Positions 25,982-34,106 of a DNA stretch of 64,000 bases are shown here, piece by piece. The first letter of the stretch is position 1. Each line of letters starts with the position of its first letter. The position numbers were made by a program, and so were the translations under genes. Source of the DNA: Paenibacillaceae bacterium (GTDB lineage Bacteria > Bacillota > Bacilli > Paenibacillales > Paenibacillaceae); NCBI GenBank assembly GCA_900766135.1, contig CAAFUF010000001.1:62001-126000 (forward strand). The letters run 5' to 3'. The notes beneath the pieces were generated by a model. That model searched no databases. It was not told the DNA's origin and was given only the letters and a program-made list of their open reading frames with translations.

Positions 25982-26842
25982 ATGACAGAACACCAACGAA
26001 AAGGCGCCGCATTGATCCATGAGATTGCCCGGACGGAAGCCCCATACGGAACCTTGGCCATCTGGTATCTCGGCCAGGAAAGCGTGATTGTAAAAGGGGA
26101 CGGGATCACCATTTACGTGGACCCTTATGTATCGGGCGATCTGGACGGCGGCGATTGGCGGCGCACATTTCCTGCGCCCATAACGCCGGAAGAGATTCAA
26201 GGCGTCCATCTCTGTCTTATAACGCATGAACACGATGACCACATGGACGCGAGGACGCTGCCTTGGCTGCATCGCAACAACCCGAAGGCGCCGATCGTAG
26301 CGCCGGCAAGCTGCAAGCCGGCATTGCTAGAGATGGGCATACCGGCCTCCGGGCTGATAACCGCTGATGATCGCCAGGCGCTGGAGCTATTCTCCAAGCT
26401 GCGATTGACGCCGATCGCGGCGGCCCATGAACAGCTGGAACGGGATGCGGAAGGCTGCCCCCGGTTTGTCGGCTACGTCTTGGAGTTAAACGGCGTGACG
26501 CTCTACCACGCCGGAGATACGATTGTTTTTCCGGAATTAATCGAGCGGGTCGGCGCCCTGAAGCCGGACATCGCCCTGTTGCCGATCAACGGGCGGGACT
26601 ATTTCCGGCAGCAGCGCGGGATCGTCGGCAACATGGATTACCGCGAGGCAGCGCATTTCGCCCGGGAAATCGCGGTGGACACGGTGATCCCGTTGCATTA
26701 TGACCTGTTTGCGGTAAATGCGGAGAAACCGGGTTACTTCGTGGATTACGTGTATGAGCATTTTCCCGAGCAAAAAGTCCATGTGATGGCCAGAAGCGAG
26801 CGATTCCTCTACGTATCGCCGCGCGCTTTCCTGCAGGATTAA
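25982..26842 (+). CDS. UlaG-like metallo-beta-lactamase-fold hydrolase
   Basis: A 286-residue cytoplasmic hydrolase. The metal-binding motif THEHDDH is at 81-87 (His82, His84, Asp86, His87), with a later His/Asp pair in LYHAGDTIVF and a C-terminal IPLHYDLFAVN. Long-insert members of this kind include UlaG, the ascorbate-6-phosphate lactonase, so it may open a sugar lactone; the substrate here is unknown. AAGGAG lies 11 bases before the ATG. Cotranscribed with GH2 paralogue C and closed by a strong terminator, which suggests a role in the same sugar pathway. Confidence 0.8.
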   Translation: MTEHQRKGAALIHEIARTEAPYGTLAIWYLGQESVIVKGDGITIYVDPYVSGDLDGGDWRRTFPAPITPEEIQGVHLCLITHEHDDHMDARTLPWLHRNNPKAPIVAPASCKPALLEMGIPASGLITADDRQALELFSKLRLTPIAAAHEQLERDAEGCPRFVGYVLELNGVTLYHAGDTIVFPELIERVGALKPDIALLPINGRDYFRQQRGIVGNMDYREAAHFAREIAVDTVIPLHYDLFAVNAEKPGYFVDYVYEHFPEQKVHVMARSERFLYVSPRAFLQD

Positions 26843-26845
26843 CCG

Positions 26846-26890
26846 AAAAAATAGCCGGCCAGGAATTTTCATTCCGGCCGGCTATTTTTT
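26846..26890. terminator. Strong terminator after the UlaG-like gene
   Basis: AAAAAATAGCCGGCC (26846-26860) pairs perfectly with 26876-26890. A second inner stem GGAAT/ATTCC extends it. Confidence 0.9.
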
Positions 26891-27004
26891 ATTAGCGGGT
26901 TGATGGGGCGGGGGCCTCCTCAGGGCTTCTTTGCACCATTATCCCTTTTGTTAAGGGAGAGGGCGCGCGACTCATGATTTTGAATCGATGATGCAACGCC
27001 TCTG

Positions 27005-27099
27005 AACCAACCGTAAACCAACCGTGAACCAACCGTAAACCAACCGTGAACCAACCGTAAACTAACCGTGAACCAACCGTAAACTAACCGTGAACCAAC
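27005..27099. repeat. 11-bp tandem repeat (AACCAACCGTR), 8 units plus a part
   Basis: Eight head-to-tail 11-base units run from 27005 to 27092; the last base alternates A/G strictly, and units 6 and 8 carry one C-to-T change, giving a 22-base higher-order period. A part unit follows to 27099. The gap 26891-27277 holds no other recognisable feature. There are no spacers, so it is not CRISPR. The unit length is not a multiple of three and no gene spans it. Confidence 0.9.
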
Positions 27100-27277
27100 G
27101 CGTAACGCTCCCGCATCGTCCTTTAAACGTGCCTGAACCGTCCGTGATTGACACTGGACCGATCCGATGCATTCCCCCTACATTCTCTCCCCGGCTTTTT
27201 TCTCCCGTGAGGCCTGTTTCCTTGCAATCTGACCAAAAGGGATAATCATGAAAAAAGTCCGTATAGCGAGTGTTTAC

Positions 27278-28237
27278 CTAACAGTCATACATGGCGACAA
27301 TCGCCCGAGCCTCGGCCATCACCCGTTCCCGCAGCTCCGGCGGGTTTAGCACCTCGATGTCCCGGCCGCCCGCCAGGACCACGCCGCAAGCCCAGTCCAG
27401 CGTTTGGAGGTCGACATCTGCTAGAACCTGACCTTGTTTGTCCGGCCCTTCCGCATGAAGAACCTTGATGAAACGTTCCTTATGCAACCGGTTAAGCCCG
27501 GCTTCGGTCGTCCGTACCCGGGCGAGATAGCGGGGCAGCTCGGATTTGAAGCGGGCGGTCGATTGCTCCCAATAGGCCGCCAGGTCAAAGCCGTTCGGCC
27601 TCACGAATGTCTCATCCAACAGGCGGGCTTCCTCCAGCCGGGAGATGCGGAACGTGCGAAGCTCGCCCCCCGGTTCCTGTTCGGCCGCCAAGTACCATAC
27701 GTTGCGTTTGGCGATGAGTCCCAAGGGGCGCACGATGCGCTGAGCGACGACCTCCTCCTTGCGGTAGCGGATGTGCAGCTTCCGCTGGGTCCAGACGGCC
27801 TCCTGCACGGCGGATAGCCACGGGAAAACCTCTTTCGAGGCATGCCAACCGGCCCCGTCGATATGGATGCGCTCGCGGATCAGCTCGGCGTCCTGCCGGA
27901 CCGGCGCGGGGGCGGCCGCCAGCAGCTTTTGGTAGGCGGCCTGAAAATCCCCCTGAATCCCGAGGTCCCTCAGCAGCTCGTTATGGTTCGTCAACAGCAG
28001 CGAGACGATCTCCTCCGGCCGCATGCCGGTCAGATTCGTCCGGTAGCTGTCCGCCAGCACCCAGCCGCCGCGGGAGCCGCGCTCCGCGTATACGGGGATA
28101 CCCGCAGCACTCAATGCCTCAATGTCCCGGACGATCGTTCGTTCCGACACCTCCAGCAGCTCCGCCAGCTGGCGTGAGCTCATTTTTCCCCGGTTCTGCA
28201 GCAACAACAGCAGATTTAGCAAACGGTCCGCGCGCAC
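27278..28237 (-). CDS. HTH-WYL (YafY-type) transcriptional regulator
   Basis: A 319-residue regulator with an N-terminal DeoR/HTH_11 domain (RLLNLLLLLQNRGKMSSRQLAELLEVSERTIVRDIEALSAAG) and a C-terminal WYL domain (LHIRYRKEEVVAQRIVRPLGLIAKRNVWYLAAE). WYL domains bind small ligands or nucleic acid. The GTG start at 28237 is chosen because GGAGG lies about six bases upstream; an in-frame ATG 20 codons earlier has none. Divergent from the SDR gene, which it probably controls through the palindrome at 28293-28305. Confidence 0.85.
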   Translation of the reverse strand: MRADRLLNLLLLLQNRGKMSSRQLAELLEVSERTIVRDIEALSAAGIPVYAERGSRGGWVLADSYRTNLTGMRPEEIVSLLLTNHNELLRDLGIQGDFQAAYQKLLAAAPAPVRQDAELIRERIHIDGAGWHASKEVFPWLSAVQEAVWTQRKLHIRYRKEEVVAQRIVRPLGLIAKRNVWYLAAEQEPGGELRTFRISRLEEARLLDETFVRPNGFDLAAYWEQSTARFKSELPRYLARVRTTEAGLNRLHKERFIKVLHAEGPDKQGQVLADVDLQTLDWACGVVLAGGRDIEVLNPPELRERVMAEARAIVAMYDC

Positions 28238-28292
28238 AGAAGTCCTCCCTCTGCCTCTTTCACTTCGTGGAATGATTATATCACGAATATAA

Positions 28293-28305
28293 GACAATAG
28301 ATGTC
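28293..28305. promoter_or_regulatory. Candidate operator of the WYL regulator
   Basis: GACA-N5-TGTC is the only clear palindrome in the divergent gap 28238-28371. It lies in an AT-rich stretch where both promoters should be. Confidence 0.35.
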
Positions 28306-28371
28306 ATATATAGTTTGTTATTCTACAGGGGCACGTGCGAAATTCGAGCAGGAAAGGAAGCGTATGAAACC

Positions 28372-29256
28372 ATGGACAAGAAACCATTAGAGGGAAAAGT
28401 GGCCGTCGTTGCCGGGGCAACGCGAGGAGCAGGCCGGGGAATCGCCGTTATGCTGGGGGCAGCGGGAGCGACGGTCTATTGCACCGGACGAAGCGTTCGG
28501 GGAGAGGCGTCGGACATCGGCCGGACGGAGACGATTGATGAGACGGCCGAGATGGTGACCGCCCGCGGCGGAATCGGGATCGCCGTTCGCACGGACCATA
28601 CCTCGCCGGAGCAGGTCAAGGCTTTGTTCGAGCGAGTGGAGAAGGAACAGGACGGGCGTTTGGACATTCTGGTGAACGATATTTGGGGCGGGGAGAACCT
28701 TACCCATTGGAACACGCCATTCTGGGAGCAACCGTTGGCCGATGGACTCCTGATGCAGGAGCGGGCCGTTCGAACCCACCTCATTACAAGCTACTACGGA
28801 GTGCCGATGATGATCAAAAGGAAGGAAGGCCTCATCATCGAAATTACCGACGGCTCGACCTACAATTATCGGGGCAATGTCTATTACAGTTTGGCCAAAA
28901 TCTCGCCGATCCACCTGGCCGCCGCCATGGCCGAGGAATTGAAGGCGCACAACGTGACGGCATTGGCGGTGACGCCGGGATTTTTGCGATCCGAGCAGAT
29001 GTTGGATTACTTTGGCGTCCAGGAAGCCAATTGGCAGGACGCCATCGAGAAGGAACCGTTATATGCCGAATCCGAAACGCCGTATTTCGTCGGGCAAGCG
29101 GTGGCCGCCCTGGCCGCAGACCCTAACGTTCGTGAAAAAGCCGGCCAATCCCTAACCAGTGGGGACCTCTCCGACGAATACGGGTTCATCGACATCGACG
29201 GACGTAAGCCGCATTGGGGGAATTTTGCGCGCGAGCGGGGACTTCCGGTGAACTGA
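28372..29256 (+). CDS. Short-chain dehydrogenase/reductase
   Basis: A 294-residue NAD(P)-dependent oxidoreductase. Rossmann start GKVAVVAGATRGAGRGIA (Gly-rich motif), NDIWGG in place of NNAG, catalytic Ser in ITDGST and Tyr/Lys in YYSLAK. It resembles SDR proteins of unknown substrate in Bacillota that carry the WGGE insertion. GGAAAGGAAG lies 11 bases before ATG 28372. Divergent from the WYL regulator, which suggests a small regulator-enzyme unit responding to the enzyme's substrate. Confidence 0.85.
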   Translation: MDKKPLEGKVAVVAGATRGAGRGIAVMLGAAGATVYCTGRSVRGEASDIGRTETIDETAEMVTARGGIGIAVRTDHTSPEQVKALFERVEKEQDGRLDILVNDIWGGENLTHWNTPFWEQPLADGLLMQERAVRTHLITSYYGVPMMIKRKEGLIIEITDGSTYNYRGNVYYSLAKISPIHLAAAMAEELKAHNVTALAVTPGFLRSEQMLDYFGVQEANWQDAIEKEPLYAESETPYFVGQAVAALAADPNVREKAGQSLTSGDLSDEYGFIDIDGRKPHWGNFARERGLPVN

Positions 29257-29297
29257 GCAAGGGACCGAAAGGCGAGGCAATAGACCTGTGAACGCCA

Positions 29298-29341
29298 AAA
29301 AGCGCGAGTGCAAGAGGTTTTTCTCCTGCACCCGCGCTTTT
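29298..29341. terminator. Bidirectional terminator between SDR and GH35 genes
   Basis: AAAAGCGCG (29298-29306) pairs with CGCGCTTTT (29333-29341), with further pairing GTGCA/TGCAC and GAGG/TCTC inside. Converging genes end on both sides. Confidence 0.8.
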
Positions 29342-29353
29342 GGTGTTTTTTCG

Positions 29354-31699
29354 TTACTCGACCTGCGGCCACAAACGTGCGGAATAATGGGGAATGGCCC
29401 GGATGTCGTGGATTTTGGCAATCTCTACCCCTTCAAATCGTTCCACGTAGGCTTGATTCACGAAGCTATGCACCGTGCCCTGGCGCAGCGGCGTGATCGA
29501 GAGGTGCAACTGATGGTTCTCCAGCTCGTGCCGCACCTGCTTCAGCCCGATTTCCCAAGGCAGCCCGTAATGAATATGATCCGTCAGCATCCGATCGCCG
29601 AGGTAAGCGGCGGCAACGTCGCCGTCGTATTCGATGTGCAGCCAGACGTCCGACACGGATTCCGGCCAGTCGGCGGGGACGGCTACCAAGGCGGAGCGAT
29701 CCGTTGGAGAGGCAATTGCCAGCTCGGGGGTATAAGCGACAAACTCAAGAGTGTACGTTTGGAACAAGCCTCCGTCATGTTCTGCGGCGGCTTGCAGGAC
29801 CCCGGTGCTGCTCCGCAATCGGGCCGATGGGGCAGAAGCGGGGCAAAGGGACAAGGTCATGCTGCTTTGTCCCGGCGAAGTGCAAATGAGCTGCCCGTCT
29901 TTTACTGCCAGATGGCTCGTGCTGATAACCAGCGTATCTTGGCCCCACAGCCCGTCGAACCGATAGGTTTGCAATGCCTCGGTTCGGGTTAAGGTCACGA
30001 GGCGCACCGCTTTGCCATCGACCGTCTTAACGAAGATCTGATGCTGTAAGCCGGCCGTCGGGCGAACGATCCAGTTCGCTTCATCTTCTTCAACGCGGCC
30101 ATGGTTGCCCTCCGTTTCCACTGCGGATACCGAGGTTTTGCGCAGCACGATCTCGGGGGCCATTCCGTCATGGGCATAGAACACCAGCACCGTTTCATCT
30201 CCTGCTTCAAGCCGCGTCAATAGTTGAACGGTTGCGCTCGCAATGAACAATCCGTCCAGTTCCAGGTTGAACGGCAGGATGACGCCAAGTCCGCTGCGAA
30301 GCGTGAATTCGCCGGTTTGGGGGAAGAACGCTTGTCCCTGGGGCGTATCCAATTCGATTCGCAGCCGGTGATCCGGAAGTGCGACATGATCCTGGAAATT
30401 ATTCAGGAAGACAAATCCGGAGCCGTCTTTTTGCCGAACGCACCAACGGATGCTGGCGATATCCTCGGGAGTTATCGCCTCCTGACCTTCAGGCAGCACG
30501 GTTCCCATCGGAGCCAAGACGCTGCCGAACGATTGCAGAAACAGCGAGATCGCTCGGATGCGGTCATACGATTCGCCGACTCGCCCGAATTCGCCTAAAG
30601 GCGATTGGTAATCGTAGGTCATCTTCGGCAGGCCGGATTCGTTCAGGAACGTCTTGCGACCGATGGGATTGGAGCCGCCGTGGTACATGTAATAGCCCAG
30701 GAGATTGCTGCCGCTTCCCAGCTTCACCAGCGTCATCCCTTCGATGCTCTCCGCAGGCACGTAAGGCCGGGCCTTGTAGCTGACCTGCATGCCGCCGGCC
30801 ATTTCGCAATAGGCCACCGGATATTCCAAGCTGTCGTAATTCACCGGCTCCGCAGGCGTAACGTGCAGATCCTGGAACAGAAACTCGCGGCTCGGCGGTT
30901 GGTTCGGGATCCACGGCGTATAAGCGTATCCGGCCAGCATCGGTAAGGTTCCCTCCTCAGGGACGGCCGCCCCGCCCCAAGCGGTTGCGGTGAAAAATAG
31001 CGGACGAATGCCAACCTCCTCTGCGATCCGGCGCAGCTCGGCCAAATGCGCGGAGCCGTCGGTCCCTGCGGTTACGAATTGGCCGGAGCCGTAACCCCAG
31101 GCGTCCAACGGCGCGCCAGCGTGCATATATTCGTTTTCCAACTGCACGGCGATCACCGGGCCGCCCTCCTGATAATAGGTGCCTTGAATTTGTCGGGAGA
31201 TCTCCCGATACAAACGTCTGGCCAGCGACAGATAGCGCTCATCATTGGAGCGAACCTCCAACGGATAGCGGAATACCCAGTCGGGGATGCCGCCGTTACG
31301 GACTTCGCCGTGGCAAAACGGGCCAATGCGCAAAATCAGCGGCAGCTCGTGCTTGGCGCAGAGGTCAATGAAATGACGCAGATTGCGGTTACCGCTCCAA
31401 TCGAATACGCCCTCCTCCTCCTCGTGGAAGTTCCAGAACACGTAGGTTGCAAGAAGATGAACGCCGCCGGCTTTCATTTTCAGCAGTTCTTCCTCCCAAT
31501 GCAAATAAGAGAAGCGGGAAAAATGAAACTCCCCGACAATCGGAATCGAAGGTTCCCCGTTGCGGGTCATATAGAAGTTGGTAAATCCGAAGGATTCTCC
31601 TTTCGGGTTGCTTCCCGCGTGCGGGGCAAGCTTGCCGGGACGGATCGTTTTGTTGGTTTGGCCGATTTCGAGTTTTAAGACGGCGTTTGCGTTGTTCAT
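29354..31699 (-). CDS. Beta-galactosidase, glycoside hydrolase family 35
   Basis: A 781-residue enzyme with no signal peptide. The GH35 barrel is plain: GEFHFSRFSYLHWEEELLKMKAGG near 56, TYVFWNFHEEEEGVFDW, LRIGPFCHGEVRNGG, acid/base Glu in VQLENEY near 205, nucleophile Glu in AYCEMAGGMQ near 305. The C-terminal ~300 residues are beta-rich jelly-roll-like domains. It removes beta-galactose, probably from oligomers taken up by one of the importers. CAGGAGG lies about 12 bases before the ATG. It is divergent from an AraC-type gene that begins 120 bases away. Confidence 0.9.
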   Translation of the reverse strand: MNNANAVLKLEIGQTNKTIRPGKLAPHAGSNPKGESFGFTNFYMTRNGEPSIPIVGEFHFSRFSYLHWEEELLKMKAGGVHLLATYVFWNFHEEEEGVFDWSGNRNLRHFIDLCAKHELPLILRIGPFCHGEVRNGGIPDWVFRYPLEVRSNDERYLSLARRLYREISRQIQGTYYQEGGPVIAVQLENEYMHAGAPLDAWGYGSGQFVTAGTDGSAHLAELRRIAEEVGIRPLFFTATAWGGAAVPEEGTLPMLAGYAYTPWIPNQPPSREFLFQDLHVTPAEPVNYDSLEYPVAYCEMAGGMQVSYKARPYVPAESIEGMTLVKLGSGSNLLGYYMYHGGSNPIGRKTFLNESGLPKMTYDYQSPLGEFGRVGESYDRIRAISLFLQSFGSVLAPMGTVLPEGQEAITPEDIASIRWCVRQKDGSGFVFLNNFQDHVALPDHRLRIELDTPQGQAFFPQTGEFTLRSGLGVILPFNLELDGLFIASATVQLLTRLEAGDETVLVFYAHDGMAPEIVLRKTSVSAVETEGNHGRVEEDEANWIVRPTAGLQHQIFVKTVDGKAVRLVTLTRTEALQTYRFDGLWGQDTLVISTSHLAVKDGQLICTSPGQSSMTLSLCPASAPSARLRSSTGVLQAAAEHDGGLFQTYTLEFVAYTPELAIASPTDRSALVAVPADWPESVSDVWLHIEYDGDVAAAYLGDRMLTDHIHYGLPWEIGLKQVRHELENHQLHLSITPLRQGTVHSFVNQAYVERFEGVEIAKIHDIRAIPHYSARLWPQVE

Positions 31700-31818
31700 A
31701 GGGAGAACAGCCTCCTGAAGGATATAAGATCCGATGGATCGTGTTGCATCTGGAAGTTGGCGTCCACATCGGTTATATTCATTTTAGATGTTTATTGCCG
31801 GATGAAGGAAGAGAGGAT

Positions 31819-32664
31819 ATGGCTAAAAAACCGACGAATTATGCTATAAACGAGGGGCGTCCCTATGGCATCCTGATTGCCGGGCATTATGTGGAAACCG
31901 CGGATTATTCCATTCACCGGCCGCCCGATCCGGTAGGTTGGCTGCTGATGTATACGCTGTCCGGGGAGGGTCAAGTTCAAATCGCCGGTGAAGCTGTGCC
32001 TTGCCGTCCCGGGGACGCGGTCATCCTGCTGCCCGGATTGCCTCATCACTATAGCACGGCGGGAGCGAGGTGGGAGTTTATTTGGGTTCATTTTATCCCG
32101 GACCCCTCTTTTCGGCCGTGGTTGAACCTTCCGCAGCAATCCGAAGGATTCGTCCGGTTGCATGTTGATGCGAGCCCCGGACGAAACGGCTTCGCCGAAG
32201 CGCTCCAGCGGATGGACTGGTACAGCCGTTCGGGCGGAAACTCCGAGCTCCATCACCGATTGGCGGAGCTGGCGCTGGAGGAAGCGTTGTTATTGCTTTG
32301 CGCCGAGGTTTCCAAGGACAGGGGCGACGCCGCCCTCGATCCAAGAATAGCCGATGTCGTCGGATATTTGCGGGAGTCCTACCGCGAACGGATCAGCATT
32401 CCGGAGTTGGCCAAACGCTGCTGCATGTCACCTTCCCGGCTGTTGCATCTGTTTAAAGAGCAGGTAGGGGATACGATCATCGGCACCGTCAATAAAATCC
32501 GTCTGGAAAAGGCTGCTCAGCTGCTGGCTTTCACCACGCGGCAGGTGGCGGAGATTGCCGGTGACGTCGGCTTTGAGAGTCCGGACCATTTTGCGCGAAT
32601 GTTCTTCCAGGTTTATGGGGAGACCCCGTCCGGATATCGCAAACGCAAGCGTGCCGGCTTTTAG
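31819..32664 (+). CDS. AraC-family sugar-responsive regulator
   Basis: A 281-residue regulator. The N-terminal half is a cupin-like sugar-sensing domain (GWLLMYTLSGEGQVQIAG, CRPGDAVILLPGLPHHY); the C-terminal ~100 residues are the double HTH (ISIPELAKRCCMSPSRLLHLF, then VAEIAGDVGFESPDHFARMF and TPSGYRK). GGAAGAGAGG precedes ATG 31819. Divergent from the GH35 gene, so it most likely activates it; the 119-base gap should hold its sites, but no clear direct repeats were recognised. Confidence 0.88.
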   Translation: MAKKPTNYAINEGRPYGILIAGHYVETADYSIHRPPDPVGWLLMYTLSGEGQVQIAGEAVPCRPGDAVILLPGLPHHYSTAGARWEFIWVHFIPDPSFRPWLNLPQQSEGFVRLHVDASPGRNGFAEALQRMDWYSRSGGNSELHHRLAELALEEALLLLCAEVSKDRGDAALDPRIADVVGYLRESYRERISIPELAKRCCMSPSRLLHLFKEQVGDTIIGTVNKIRLEKAAQLLAFTTRQVAEIAGDVGFESPDHFARMFFQVYGETPSGYRKRKRAGF

Positions 32665-32686
32665 GCCGAAACTTATGAGAAAAGTT

Positions 32687-32876
32687 AAATAGCGTTATGC
32701 TTTAACGTTATTGAGCTCAATCGAACGTCAACCGAGTGAAATAGAGTGAATAAATCATCTTAATCCATAGGCGGAACTCGAATACGTGGTGTTTTGGAGC
32801 AAATAGAGTGATGAATTGTTCTTATTTCTCGGTTTCAGCTATTTTTCTGCGGAATAAAGTGATTTTATCACGCTAT
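32687..32876. repeat. ~190-bp four-copy element R2 (AAATAGNGT motif), weaker member
   Basis: Related motifs start at 32687 (AAATAGCGTTAT), 32739 and 32801 (both AAATAGAGTGA) and 32853 (AATAAAGTGA), spaced 52, 62 and 52. The outer pair is palindromic (ATAGCGT 32689-32695 with ACGCTAT 32870-32876). Inner pairing is poor. The spacing matches the elements at 5650, 39403, 52021 and 61313. The gap 32665-32950 contains only this and the terminator. Confidence 0.4.
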
Positions 32877-32890
32877 CCAAGAAAGCAAAG

Positions 32891-32922
32891 AAGGTGTCCC
32901 AAGATCATCCTTGGAACACCTT
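32891..32922. terminator. Hairpin terminator between converging AraC-type and DUF2500 genes
   Basis: AAGGTGTCCCAAG (32891-32903) pairs with CTTGGAACACCTT (32910-32922) with one mismatch. T-rich sequence lies on both sides. Confidence 0.7.
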
Positions 32923-32950
32923 CTTTTGGGTACTCGCCCCTTTGAGGCGA

Positions 32951-33391
32951 TTAATACGTACCGCCGCTTGGGCGCTGCGCCGTATCGCGTTCGAATGCTA
33001 CGATCCAGTCGCCCTGGACGGCGGCATAACCGACATCGCCTTCGGCGACGAGGCCGTACAGATTTTTCACGTCCAAATATTCCTGACGGCTGCCGTTATC
33101 GAACTCCAACGTGATATAATAGTACGTTCGGGAAGAAGAACTGTGCATCGCGTTATTATCGCTCATGTGACTGGAGCTGTGCTGCACGTCCATCCGCTTA
33201 GAAACGATTCGCGCATATCTCGTGTCTCGCGGGGAGCGAGCGTTTTTGGCGTAACGGACCCCACTGGAAACGATCAGCACGATGAAGATAACAAAAAATA
33301 TGACCATGAATACGGGGACGATCGTAAACATGATATCGCCGCCGCCCCCGAAACCGCCTCCGCCAAACGGAGAGGGATCGAATCCGCCCAT
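32951..33391 (-). CDS. DUF2500-type membrane protein
   Basis: A 146-residue protein with a Gly-rich N-terminus (GGFDPSPFGGGGFGGGGD), one membrane segment (FTIVPVFMVIFFVIFIVLIV, 22-41), and a cytoplasmic or surface domain with YARIVSKRMDV and RQEYLDVKNLYGLVAEGDVG typical of DUF2500, which resembles OB-fold-like NfeD tails. Function is unknown. AAAGGAGG precedes ATG 33391. Single-gene unit. Confidence 0.75.
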   Translation of the reverse strand: MGGFDPSPFGGGGFGGGGDIMFTIVPVFMVIFFVIFIVLIVSSGVRYAKNARSPRDTRYARIVSKRMDVQHSSSHMSDNNAMHSSSSRTYYYITLEFDNGSRQEYLDVKNLYGLVAEGDVGYAAVQGDWIVAFERDTAQRPSGGTY

Positions 33392-33648
33392 AGGTTCCGC
33401 CTCCTTTGATCTGACCAACAACGCAAGGTCGGCAGGTTGCCGTCGGTTGTTCTTCCTTATATACGCGAAAAAGGAAAGATTGTTTCAGTTACTCTGAAGA
33501 GTGGATTTCAGTATGTTCTTATGAATTAGTAAAGTGTGTATGCAGTTTGTAAAATATGTAAATTTTCAGTAAATATATGGAATATAGTTAGATTTAAAGG
33601 TAAAATATGGACGTGGTCACAAAAAATGAAAAGGAGTAGATTGCGTTT

Positions 33649-34017
33649 ATGAAAAGTCTATTAAAAAAATCGGTTGCTACACTAGGATTGACGGCTTGTT
33701 TAGTAGGTGCTATTTCTTCGGTAGCATCTGCTTCAATTAGTTGGGATTCTTGGGCAACTTGGACCGGAGTCGGGGCAATAGCGAGTGTAAATGCATACAC
33801 CGCTCAACAAAATGAGCCTTATACTTACAAATTGACTGTCGAGGCTAGACTAAACAATGGCGATAGTCGCTTTAGTGATTTAAATAATGCCCGCGCAACG
33901 GATAGAGTTGATCTGTATTTTACTTCTACGGGTCCTGTGAGCAGTGGGGTATCTTACCATGAATGGATCACGTTGGATGGCGGAAGTCCAATTACGAAGA
34001 GCATACGATTTCAGTAG
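33649..34017 (+). CDS. Small secreted protein, bacteriocin-like candidate
   Basis: A 122-residue pre-protein not recognised with certainty. Basic start MKSLLKK, hydrophobic core and a probable signal peptidase I site VASA-S near residue 28, leaving a mature protein of about 94 residues without Cys, rich in Ser/Thr/Asn and beta-prone (PYTYKLTVEARLNNGDSRF). AAAAGGAG precedes the ATG. It has its own strong terminator and is followed by two FtsX-type permeases and an ATPase. That layout is known for lactococcin-972-like bacteriocins and for peptide-sensing or resistance modules, but the mature sequence shows no clear family motif. AT-rich like its downstream neighbours. Confidence 0.65.
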   Translation: MKSLLKKSVATLGLTACLVGAISSVASASISWDSWATWTGVGAIASVNAYTAQQNEPYTYKLTVEARLNNGDSRFSDLNNARATDRVDLYFTSTGPVSSGVSYHEWITLDGGSPITKSIRFQ

Positions 34018-34044
34018 GATAGATCTCATTATTTAATCACCCTC

Positions 34045-34092
34045 AGAATGTGAATAGGGCATATTCTGTTCTATTCACATTCTGGTTATTTT
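34045..34092 (+). terminator. Strong terminator between secreted protein and transporter genes
   Basis: CAGAATGTGAATAG (34045-34058) pairs perfectly with 34072-34085, followed by GTTATTTTTTT. The transporter genes therefore depend on read-through or their own promoter, leaving the small protein in excess. Confidence 0.88.
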
Positions 34093-34106
34093 TTTGGAGG
34101 AACGAT

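Noticed and set aside
27005..27099. CRISPR-like repeat array
   Set aside because: The 11-base units are directly adjacent with no spacers and there are no cas genes.
33649..34017. Naming the secreted protein a lactococcin 972
   Set aside because: The gene order is only similar; the mature sequence lacks a motif I can match with confidence and the membrane subunits are two FtsX-type proteins rather than one large protein.
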